Assembly (NCBI GenBank): GCA_021414085.1
Contig: JAIOPC010000004.1
Location: 62,001-126,000 of the forward strand
Reading direction: 5' to 3'
Length of the DNA stretch: 64,000 nt
DNA from: Actinomycetes bacterium
GTDB taxonomy: Bacteria; Actinomycetota; Acidimicrobiia; Acidimicrobiales; Ilumatobacteraceae
The position numbers were made by a program, and so were the translations under genes. The notes beneath the pieces were generated by a model that was not told the origin of the DNA, ran no database searches, and saw only the letters and a program-made list of their open reading frames with translations. Shown piece by piece: positions 16,673 to 23,292 of the stretch (the stretch's first letter is position 1; each line of letters starts with the position of its first letter).

Positions 16673-17461
16673 ATGACGTATCGGTTGGCTGTTGTTGGCG
16701 GGGGGAACATGGGTGCCGCGCTGGTGGGCGGGCTGCTGAATTCCGGTTGGGCGGCGGGCGATCTGGCGATCGTGGAGGTGCTGGCGAGCCGCGCCGATCA
16801 ACTACGCGAGATGTTCCCCGGTGTGGGCGTGACCGACGCCATTCCCGCGTGCGCCGCGGCGGTCATCGCGGTGAAGCCTCCCGATGTCGCCGCCGCATGC
16901 ACCGCTGCTGCGGCCGCGGGAGCGACGCGACTGCTCAGCATCGCGGCCGGGATTCCGCTGGTGACTTTGCAGGCGGCCGCTGGTCCGACGGTCGCGGTAG
17001 TGCGCGCAATGCCAAATACTCCGGCGCTCGTCGGGCAAGGTGCCGCCGCGATCAGTGCTGGCAGCGCGGCAGACGACACCGACATGGCGTGGGCGGAGGA
17101 AATTCTCGGCGCGGTCGGAACTGTCGTGCGCGTTCCCGAATCGGAACTCGACGCGGTCACTGGTTTGGCAGGTAGCGGACCGGCGTACTTGTTCCTCGTC
17201 GCCGAATCGCTGATCGCTGCCGGCGTCGCGGCGGGTCTGAGCCAAGCAAACAGTGAGGCGTTGGTGACGCAGTTGTTCGTCGGCTCCTCCGCGCTGCTGA
17301 AGGAACGCGGCGAACCCGCCGAGCTGCGCAAGATGGTGACTTCGCCGGGCGGAACAACCGCCGCTGGACTCCGCGTGCTCGATGAGCGCGGAGTCCGCGA
17401 TGCCTTCGGTGATGCCGTGCTCGCGGCAAAGGCACGCAGCATTGAATTAGGCAAGCCCTGA
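16673..17461 (+). CDS. proC: Pyrroline-5-carboxylate reductase
   Basis: 262 aa. RLAVVGGGNMGAALVGGLL is the N-terminal Rossmann loop for NAD(P)H, VVRAMPNTPALVGQG is a family hallmark, and GLAGSGPAYLFLVAESL plus KMVTSPGGTTAAGLRVL form the C-terminal dimer domain with the proC signature. It reduces pyrroline-5-carboxylate to proline in the cytoplasm. ATG at 16673 starts right at the Rossmann strand and is 7 nt after TAGGGT. The length is normal. It stands alone after a toxin-antitoxin pair and is followed by a candidate structured RNA. Confidence 0.95.
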   Translation: MTYRLAVVGGGNMGAALVGGLLNSGWAAGDLAIVEVLASRADQLREMFPGVGVTDAIPACAAAVIAVKPPDVAAACTAAAAAGATRLLSIAAGIPLVTLQAAAGPTVAVVRAMPNTPALVGQGAAAISAGSAADDTDMAWAEEILGAVGTVVRVPESELDAVTGLAGSGPAYLFLVAESLIAAGVAAGLSQANSEALVTQLFVGSSALLKERGEPAELRKMVTSPGGTTAAGLRVLDERGVRDAFGDAVLAAKARSIELGKP

Positions 17462-17514
17462 CTGCGGTAAGAAATCGGGGTGTGACGCTTTTCTCATCAC
17501 CAAATGTGTGCCTA

Positions 17515-17636
17515 TTGTTCACCCGGTCGCAAGACCGCCGAGTGATTCGTCACACGGGTGTCGCGCCCCGCAAGGGCTGCGCCGCAGAGGGCTGGTGCCA
17601 TCGGGGGGTTGGCATCGGCCCTCTTCGTTTTTCTGG
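17515..17636 (+). ncRNA. Candidate structured RNA with GNRA and UUCG hairpins ending in a terminator
   Basis: Within the 209-bp gap after proC are consecutive foldable elements: CACCCG (17520-17525) pairs with CGGGTG (17555-17560), enclosing GGTC-GCAA-GACC (17525-17536) and GTGA-TTCG-TCAC (17542-17553). A third hairpin with a GCAA loop (about 17562-17581) and a terminator (17586-17634) follow. Two GNRA loops and one UUCG loop in 60 nt suggest selection for structure. It could be a small RNA, a riboswitch-like leader of the next gene, or the proC 3' UTR. I could not match it to a known family. Confidence 0.4.
17586..17634 (+). terminator. Rho-independent terminator between proC and the SAM hydrolase-like gene
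   Basis: AGAGGGC (17586-17592) pairs with GCCCTCT (17618-17624), extended inward by GGTGCCA/TGGCATC, with a G-rich loop and a T-rich tail TTCGTTTTTC. Confidence 0.85.
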
Positions 17637-17655
17637 TGCACTTTGTCGATGTCGC

Positions 17656-17661
17656 TAGCGT
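17656..17661 (+). promoter_or_regulatory. -10-like TAGCGT for a leaderless gene
   Basis: TAGCGT lies 9 nt before ATG 17671 and directly after the terminator, so the next gene probably has its own start site. Confidence 0.35.
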
Positions 17662-17670
17662 TGGCCGCCC

Positions 17671-18552
17671 ATGGGCCGACAGTTCGACACGATCTCGTTT
17701 CTGAGTGATCTTGGCGTGGTCGATGAACACGTCGGTGTCGTGAAGTCGGTCGTGCGCGACATGGCACCGCACGTGCAGGTGATCGATCTCACGCATCACA
17801 TCGCGCCCTACGACGTGCGCGCTGGAAGCTTGGCGCTGGCGCGAGCCGTTACGTATCTGCCGTCGGGAGTCGTTCTCGCGCTCGTCGATGTTGGCGATCG
17901 GCGGCCAGTCGCTGTCGAAGTTGCCGGTGGCAAGGGGGTGCTGCTCGGGCCTGATAACGGGCTACTGGCTTCGGCCGTCGCCATGGTCGGCGGCGCCGAG
18001 CGCGCGGTAGTGCTGGACCGCGAGGAGTTTCACCTCGTCAGTCCTGGGGGCACGCTTGCCTCGCGCGACGTGTTCGCTCCGGTGGCGGCGCATCTGTGCA
18101 ATGGCACAGATCTTGAAGAGCTCGGCACCATCGTTGATGCCGCGACGATCCTGCCCGGAGTCGTTCCGCTCGCCCGTGACTTCAGCGGGGTTGGCAGCAC
18201 CGACGAGGGAATCGGTGTCCACGCCGAGGTGTTGTGGATCGACCACCTGGGCAATTGTCAGCTGAACATCGGGCTCGACGACGTCGCGCCCTGGGGAGTG
18301 GCGGAAGGAACGCTGTTGCAGGTGACTGCTGGCGATCAGACGCGGTCGGTGTTGCGCGTGAGTAGCGCGGCAGCGCTTGGCCCCGGAGCAATTGGCGTGC
18401 TGGTCGATGGTTCCGGATTGCTGACGCTGGTACTTGATCGTCGCTCAGCCGCCGACGAACTGTCGCTCGCCGCGGCGGACCAGGTCACCGTTCAGCCCGG
18501 CACCGAAAGCGGCAACGGCGCGGTCTCGGTGCCGATCAACCTGCGCCGCTAG
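17671..18552 (+). CDS. SAM hydroxide adenosyltransferase (DUF62-type S-adenosylmethionine hydrolase)
   Basis: 293 aa. DTISFLSDLGVVDEHVGVVKSVV matches the N-terminal Asp-containing strand of the DUF62/fluorinase fold. DLTHHIAPYDVRAGSLALARA, VLALVDVGDRR and VLLGPDNGLLASAV follow in family order, and the C-terminal beta domain contains DHLGNCQLNI. Members split S-adenosylmethionine with water into adenosine and methionine. The related halogenases carry special loops that cannot be judged here. The start ATG 17671 has no Shine-Dalgarno site but a TAGCGT 9 nt upstream. Confidence 0.85.
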   Translation: MGRQFDTISFLSDLGVVDEHVGVVKSVVRDMAPHVQVIDLTHHIAPYDVRAGSLALARAVTYLPSGVVLALVDVGDRRPVAVEVAGGKGVLLGPDNGLLASAVAMVGGAERAVVLDREEFHLVSPGGTLASRDVFAPVAAHLCNGTDLEELGTIVDAATILPGVVPLARDFSGVGSTDEGIGVHAEVLWIDHLGNCQLNIGLDDVAPWGVAEGTLLQVTAGDQTRSVLRVSSAAALGPGAIGVLVDGSGLLTLVLDRRSAADELSLAAADQVTVQPGTESGNGAVSVPINLRR

Positions 18553-18555
18553 CGT
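18550..18555 (+). promoter_or_regulatory. -10-like TAGCGT for a 27-aa membrane peptide gene
   Basis: TAGCGT overlaps the stop codon of the SAM hydrolase-like gene and ends 7 nt before ATG 18563. Confidence 0.35.
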
Positions 18556-18562
18556 TGCATCC

Positions 18563-18646
18563 ATGCGCCCGGCCACCACGCTCACACTCGGTTTGTTGTT
18601 GGTAGCGATCCTCGTCGCCAGCGTCATTTCGCTCGTACGCCTATGA
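18563..18646 (+). CDS. Small single-span membrane protein (27 aa)
   Basis: The frame from ATG 18563 encodes 27 residues: MRPATT, then a hydrophobic stretch LTLGLLLVAILVASVISLV, ending RL. That is long enough for one membrane helix with a basic flank on each side. It sits between the SAM hydrolase-like gene and the acyl-CoA ligase, with a TAGCGT hexamer 7 nt before the start, the same spacing as in neighbouring genes. The function is unknown. It is too short for confidence by coding statistics alone. Confidence 0.4.
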   Translation: MRPATTLTLGLLLVAILVASVISLVRL

Positions 18647-18659
18647 ACTGGGAACGCCC

Positions 18660-20159
18660 ATGAACCTGGCGCACATCATCGACGCCCATCCGGCGGATCG
18701 TGTGGCCCTCATCAGTCGCGGGCGTGAAACCACCTACGGCCAACTACGCGACCAGGTAGCGCATGTGCGTGGCGGTCTGCAGGCTCTCGGCGTTGGCAAG
18801 GGCGATCGCATCGCACTGCTGTGCGGCAACGGTCGCTACTTCGTCGACCTGTACCTAGCTGCCCTCGGCCTCGGCGCGGTCACGGTGCCCCTCAACCCTG
18901 GCAGCCCGGCACCCGAGATTGAACGCGAGTTGCGCACTGTCGAACCCAAGATCGTCGTCGTCGAGCCTGTGGCCGCGCACGCGTGGTCGCAGCTCAACAG
19001 CGATTCGGTGTCAGCGGTCGAGCATGTGGTCTGCACCGAGCCCGGAACAGTTGCCGGCGCCGACAGCTCGTTCGACGAACTGCTGGCGGGCGAGTCGGTA
19101 GCCGCCATCGATGTCGACCCCGACGATCTTGCGGCGCTGATCTTCACCAGTGGAACCGCCGGCTCGCCGCGCGCCGCGATGCTGAGCCACGGCAACCTGC
19201 AGAGCAACCTCGATCAAAGCAGCAGCACCGACGGCATCAAAGCCAGTGACGTGGTGTACGGCGTGCTGCCGCTCTTCCACATCTTCGGCCTCAATGTGGT
19301 CATCGGGCTCGGCCTGGCGCGCGGTGCCACGTTGGTAATGGTGCAACGTTTTGATCCGTTCACTGCGCTCGAGACGATTCGCGATCGCAAGGTCACGATC
19401 ATTCCGGGTGCGCCGCCGCTATGGCTGGCGTTCAGTCACATGGACGACATGAGTGCTTTCCCGGCCGACAGCTTCGCCACCGTGCGCTTGGCGCTGACCG
19501 GGGCGGCGAAGATGCCCGAAGAAGCGATGCGGCGACTGAAGGAACGCTTCGGTCTGACGCTGCTCGAGGGTTACGGCCTCACCGAGGCGTCGCCGGTTGT
19601 TACCAGCTCGGCAGGAATGGACGTGAAGGTCGGGTCCGTTGGCAAAGTGCTCGACGGCATTCAGGTTCGCCTCGTCGACGAGAACGGCGACGATGCCTTG
19701 CGGGGCGACGCCGGCGAAGTTTGGGTGAAAGGGCCGAACGTCTTCAAGGGTTACCTCAACGAGCCCGAAGCCACTGCTCGCGTTCTCACGGCCGATGGCT
19801 GGCTACGCACTGGCGATATCGCCATCGTCGACGACGACGGCTACCTCTACTTGGTGGATCGCGCGAAGGACCTGATCATCGTCAGTGGCTTCAACGTGTA
19901 CCCGGCGGAAGTGGAAGAGATCCTGCTCGACCACGCCGACGTCGCGGAGTGCGGTGTGATCGGTGTGCCACACCCGCACACCGGTGAAGCAGTCAAGGCG
20001 TTTGTGGTGCTGAAGCAAGGTGCCCGGGCACACGAGGATTCGCTGGTGTCGTGGTGTCTCGACAACCTGGCGCGTTACAAGTGCCCGTCGAAGATCATCT
20101 TCGTCGACGAGCTACCGCGCAACGTCAGCGGCAAGCTCCTGCGTCGGAGTCTGATCTAG
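18660..20159 (+). CDS. Acyl-CoA synthetase (AMP-forming)
   Basis: 499 aa. The phosphate loop reads LIFTSGTAGSPRAAM (usual TSGTTGxPKG), YGLTEASPVV is motif A5, WLRTGDIAIVDDDGYLYLVDR is A7/A8, and NVSGKLLRRSL holds the catalytic A10 Lys. It activates a fatty or related acid to its CoA thioester. The substrate class cannot be fixed, but the compact N-terminus and length suggest medium or long chains. ATG 18660 follows the small membrane peptide gene by 13 bp. Its 3' end overlaps the convergent membrane-protein gene by 48 bp. Confidence 0.88.
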   Translation: MNLAHIIDAHPADRVALISRGRETTYGQLRDQVAHVRGGLQALGVGKGDRIALLCGNGRYFVDLYLAALGLGAVTVPLNPGSPAPEIERELRTVEPKIVVVEPVAAHAWSQLNSDSVSAVEHVVCTEPGTVAGADSSFDELLAGESVAAIDVDPDDLAALIFTSGTAGSPRAAMLSHGNLQSNLDQSSSTDGIKASDVVYGVLPLFHIFGLNVVIGLGLARGATLVMVQRFDPFTALETIRDRKVTIIPGAPPLWLAFSHMDDMSAFPADSFATVRLALTGAAKMPEEAMRRLKERFGLTLLEGYGLTEASPVVTSSAGMDVKVGSVGKVLDGIQVRLVDENGDDALRGDAGEVWVKGPNVFKGYLNEPEATARVLTADGWLRTGDIAIVDDDGYLYLVDRAKDLIIVSGFNVYPAEVEEILLDHADVAECGVIGVPHPHTGEAVKAFVVLKQGARAHEDSLVSWCLDNLARYKCPSKIIFVDELPRNVSGKLLRRSLI

Positions 20160-20843
20160 CGCTCGAACTGGTCGGGTACTCGTCGCAACCAGGAAACCTG
20201 CGAAGAGCACGCAGATCCCGATGAGCAGCGTGACTGCGAACGCGCGGTCCTTACCGAGTCGGCCGGCGAGAGTGCCACTGGCGCTCAGCACCAACGTGCC
20301 CGCGGCGATCAACACGTTGCCGATCGTCAGCCGACTGCCCCCTCGCCGAGGACGCCACACGCTCCACACCGCGCCAGCGACGATGATCAACGCTGCAAGG
20401 CCGGAGCCAACGGCCGCGAGCACGCGCGGCGCGACACCGAACACTTCTTTGCCGGTGGGCAGCTCATCGCCGGTCACGGTCGCCCTGGTTGGCGCGAACA
20501 GCACCACGCCAACGGCAAAGCCCGAGATCAAGATCAGCCAGCCGCGTACGCGGTCGGCGAAGCGCTTGCCAAATGGCAACCGATCGGCGAGCAGATACAC
20601 GGTTCCCAAGGCGAGCCACGGAACGTTGAGAATCGCGCCAGCGAGGTAGAACACGCGGAACACGCCGAGCCCCCAACCGACCGACTCCGCCCACCACAAC
20701 GCACCCGCTCCGAATGCAAACAGGGCGAGCGAGACGGTCCATGCCAAGTCGTGCGGTCGCCGCCGCCGCAACCAACGATCGAGCGTGCTGAGCGCGAATG
20801 CGCTGGCCACCAGGGTGGCGGCGGCTGCAAGCGCGGCGTTCAT
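20112..20843 (-). CDS. Multi-pass integral membrane protein of unknown function
   Basis: 243 aa with about seven hydrophobic helices. It begins MNAALAAAATLVASAFALSTL and includes RRRPHDLAWTVSLALFAFGAG and FRVFYLAGAILNVPWLALGTVYLLADR. The arrangement of an N-out helix, the HDLAWT motif and the FYLAGA helix recurs in uncharacterised actinobacterial membrane proteins. I assign no function. ATG 20843 is chosen because the membrane region starts there; a longer upstream reading would run into the rex promoter. It is convergent with the acyl-CoA ligase and divergent from rex. Confidence 0.75.
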   Translation of the reverse strand: MNAALAAAATLVASAFALSTLDRWLRRRRPHDLAWTVSLALFAFGAGALWWAESVGWGLGVFRVFYLAGAILNVPWLALGTVYLLADRLPFGKRFADRVRGWLILISGFAVGVVLFAPTRATVTGDELPTGKEVFGVAPRVLAAVGSGLAALIIVAGAVWSVWRPRRGGSRLTIGNVLIAAGTLVLSASGTLAGRLGKDRAFAVTLLIGICVLFAGFLVATSTRPVRALDQTPTQELAADVAR

Positions 20844-20873
20844 CGGCGGGAGAGTAGCGGGGTGAGGCGAGCT

Positions 20874-20891
20874 TTGTGAACGCGTGCACGA
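20874..20891 (+). promoter_or_regulatory. Candidate Rex operator upstream of rex-hemCD
   Basis: TTGTGAACGCGTGCACGA matches the Rex operator consensus TTGTGAA-N4-TTCACAA at 12 of 14 defined positions (the left half is perfect, the right half TGCACGA). It lies 5 nt before the -10-like TAACGT (20897-20902), where binding would block RNA polymerase. Rex autoregulation of a rex-hem operon is known in Streptomyces. Confidence 0.6.
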
Positions 20892-20896
20892 GTGCC

Positions 20897-20902
20897 TAAC
20901 GT
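20897..20902 (+). promoter_or_regulatory. -10-like TAACGT for rex
   Basis: TAACGT lies 10 nt before ATG 20913 and directly downstream of the candidate Rex operator. It decides between ATG 20913 and an in-frame GTG at 20892, since the latter would lie upstream of the promoter. Confidence 0.4.
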
Positions 20903-20912
20903 GAACGGCGGT

Positions 20913-21599
20913 ATGTCCCCTGATCGCAACCGTCGCCCAATTCCCGATGCAACTGTTTCGCGGTTGCCGGTGTATCTGCGGATCCTGGGCGAGCAGCGCG
21001 ATCTTGGCGTCGACAGCATTTCGTCGGATCGCTTGGCCGAACTCGGTGGCGTCAATGCCCCCAAAGTGCGCAAGGACCTCAGCTATCTCGGCAGCTATGG
21101 CACCCGCGGGGTCGGCTACGAAGTCGAGTACCTCATCTTTCAGATTCAACGCGAGTTGGGGCTAACCCACGATTGGCCGGTCGTCATCGTCGGCGCTGGC
21201 AACCTGGGCCAGGCGTTGGCAGGGTATGGCGGCTTTGGCGAGCGCGGGTTTCCGGTCGCGGCGATCGTCGATGTCGATGCGTCGAAGGTTGGCTCGGTCT
21301 TGGGCGGCACGCGTGTGCGCCCAGTTGATGAGCTGCCGCAGATTGTGCGCAGCAAGCGGATCAACATCGGAGTTGTTGCGACACCGGCCAGTGCTGCGCA
21401 AGATGCGGCCGATCGTTTGGTGGCTGCCGGCGTTACCAGCATCCTGAACTTCGCTCCGATCGTTCTCACGGTGCCGGCCGGGATTGAAGTGCGCAAGGTC
21501 GATCTTGCGGTCGAGTTGCAGATCTTGAGTTACTACGAGCAACGGCGCACCGGTGGCGCGGCGCCAACGGCGCGCGCGCGATCCGCAAGCGCGTCGTAA
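20913..21599 (+). CDS. rex: Redox-sensing transcriptional repressor Rex
   Basis: 228 aa. The N-terminal winged helix (RLPVYLRILGEQRDLGVDSISSDRLAELGG, then VRKDLSYLGSYGTRGVGY) is diagnostic of Rex. A Rossmann domain (VVIVGAGNLGQALAGYGGFGERGF) senses the NADH/NAD+ ratio. Rex releases DNA when NADH is high, turning on respiratory genes. It is followed after 3 bp by hemC and then hemD, an arrangement like the Streptomyces rex-hemACD operon, but hemA is absent here. A Rex operator-like site lies just upstream. Confidence 0.95.
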   Translation: MSPDRNRRPIPDATVSRLPVYLRILGEQRDLGVDSISSDRLAELGGVNAPKVRKDLSYLGSYGTRGVGYEVEYLIFQIQRELGLTHDWPVVIVGAGNLGQALAGYGGFGERGFPVAAIVDVDASKVGSVLGGTRVRPVDELPQIVRSKRINIGVVATPASAAQDAADRLVAAGVTSILNFAPIVLTVPAGIEVRKVDLAVELQILSYYEQRRTGGAAPTARARSASAS

Positions 21600-21602
21600 C
21601 AA

Positions 21603-22526
21603 ATGAATCGACCTGCGGTGCTGCGCATCGCCACACGTGGCAGCGCGCAGGCAAAGGCTCAGGCTGGCGAAGTGGCCGTGGCTTTGGGGCAACGGCACCC
21701 CGGGCTCGACGTCGAACTGGTACTGGTCGAAACGCTTGGCGATAAGCGCGCCAATGTGCCGTTGCACACGATGGGCGGCCAAGGCGTGTTCGTGAAGGAA
21801 GTGCAGCGAGCGCTACTCAACGGCGACGCTGACGTGGCGGTCCACAGCGCGAAAGACTTGCCGTCCTCCGCAGTCGCGTCCGTCATTGATGGATCGGTCG
21901 ACGTCGAGCGTCTCCAACTCGCTGCGTTTTACAAGCGCCGCGATCCGCGCGATGCACTCGTCGGCGCAGCGTTGTCCGATTTGCAACCGGGCGCAACGGT
22001 GGCCACTGGCTCGGTGCGACGCAGCGCGCAACTTGCACACGTGCGTCCCGACCTGCAGTTCACCGAGTTGCGCGGCAATATCCACACGCGCCTCGGCAAG
22101 GTGCCGGCCGGCGGTGCATTGGTGATGGCCGTCGCCGCGCTAGAGATCCTCGAACTCACCGATCGCATCGCCGAGTACTTGCCCGTGGATCCGTTCGTGC
22201 CATCGCCCGGACAAGGGTGTGTTGCGGTGGAGTGCCGCGCTAGCGACGACTGGGTCGCCGAGCTCTTGGCAGGAATCGACGACGCCCCAAGCCGCGCCGC
22301 CGTCGAAGCCGAGCGCGCGTTTCTCGCCGAACTCGGCACTGGCTGCTCGTTGCCAGTCGGCGCGTTTGTCGACGGCGATGAGTTGATTGGCTTTCTGGCA
22401 CGTCCCGAGACGGGTCGTGTGCTGATCCGCAGTGTTCAGCTGCCGGCGGGTCCTCACCGCTTCAACGCCGCCGCCAGCCTCGCCCGACAACTGCACGCGG
22501 AGTTGCACGAGGACCCGCACAGCTAA
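21603..22526 (+). CDS. hemC: Porphobilinogen deaminase (hydroxymethylbilane synthase)
   Basis: 307 aa. LRIATRGSAQAKAQAGEVA starts the enzyme, VHSAKDLPS is the catalytic Asp region, GSVRRSAQLAHVRPDL the substrate-binding Arg region, and LGTGCSLPVGAF contains the Cys that carries the dipyrromethane cofactor. It joins four porphobilinogen units into hydroxymethylbilane. It is 3 bp after rex and overlaps hemD by 1 bp (TAATG), forming a redox-linked heme operon. Confidence 0.97.
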   Translation: MNRPAVLRIATRGSAQAKAQAGEVAVALGQRHPGLDVELVLVETLGDKRANVPLHTMGGQGVFVKEVQRALLNGDADVAVHSAKDLPSSAVASVIDGSVDVERLQLAAFYKRRDPRDALVGAALSDLQPGATVATGSVRRSAQLAHVRPDLQFTELRGNIHTRLGKVPAGGALVMAVAALEILELTDRIAEYLPVDPFVPSPGQGCVAVECRASDDWVAELLAGIDDAPSRAAVEAERAFLAELGTGCSLPVGAFVDGDELIGFLARPETGRVLIRSVQLPAGPHRFNAAASLARQLHAELHEDPHS

Positions 22527-23251
22527 TGGGCTCGGTGCTGGCCGGTCGGCGAATTGTGGTCACCCGCGCTGTCGAGCAAGCCGACGAGCTAGCCGCATTG
22601 CTCCAGCATCACGGGGCGGTGCCAGTGGTGATTCCGCTGATTGAGATCGTCAGTACGCCCACGGAAATGGCACAACTCGCCGAAGAAGTCGGGAACGACT
22701 TCGACTGGCTGATCGTTACCTCTCCCAATGGCGCCCATTGTTTGATCGAGGCCGCGGCAGTTCTTCCAGCAGCTACCCAGGTCGCAGCGATCGGTACTGC
22801 GACGGCTGATGCGTTGCGGGCCGGTGGCTTCGCGGTGGCGTTCGTTCCCGCGGTGCAATCGGCAGTCGGCTTGCTGGCTGACTTTCCCCAGGCGAGCAGG
22901 GTGCTGCTCGTGCAAGCAGCCAACGCTGAACCGACGTTGGCGGAGGGTTTGCGTCTGCAAGGCGCAGCCGTGACGATCGTCGCGCCGTATCGCACGGTCG
23001 CCGCCCGGGTGACTGCCGCCCAGCAGTTAGCCGCGCTGTCGGCCGATGCGGTGCTCTTTGCGAGTGGCTCGGCGGCGCGAGCGTGGGCCGACGTTTTCGG
23101 TGACTCGACACCACCGGTGGTGGTGGCAATTGGGCCCCAAACCGCGGCCGCGGCCACGAATGCTGGGCTTAAGGTCACCGCCGTCGCTGCCGATCATTCA
23201 CTGCCTGGAATGCTGCAGGCCCTAGAACGCCAATTGTTAAGCCAGAGTTAA
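22526..23251 (+). CDS. hemD: Uroporphyrinogen-III synthase
   Basis: 241 aa. Low sequence conservation is normal for HemD. LAGRRIVVTRAVEQADELAALL, VIPLIEIV, DWLIVTSPNGAHC and the C-terminal VLFASGSAARAWADVF plus VAIGPQTAAAATNAGLK match the two-lobed fold in the expected order. It closes hydroxymethylbilane with ring-D inversion. The position straight after hemC with overlapping codons supports it. The stop is followed by a stretch leading to an unrelated exported protein rather than hemB. Confidence 0.93.
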   Translation: MGSVLAGRRIVVTRAVEQADELAALLQHHGAVPVVIPLIEIVSTPTEMAQLAEEVGNDFDWLIVTSPNGAHCLIEAAAVLPAATQVAAIGTATADALRAGGFAVAFVPAVQSAVGLLADFPQASRVLLVQAANAEPTLAEGLRLQGAAVTIVAPYRTVAARVTAAQQLAALSADAVLFASGSAARAWADVFGDSTPPVVVAIGPQTAAAATNAGLKVTAVAADHSLPGMLQALERQLLSQS

Positions 23252-23292
23252 GCTCGCACACCGACTAGGCAACGGATACTGCACCAACGATC

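Noticed and set aside
17586-17634. A 6C-type RNA, because the loop contains six G (six C on the other strand).
   Set aside because: The T-tract belongs to the plus strand, and only one such loop is present; 6C RNA needs two C-rich loops on the transcribed strand.
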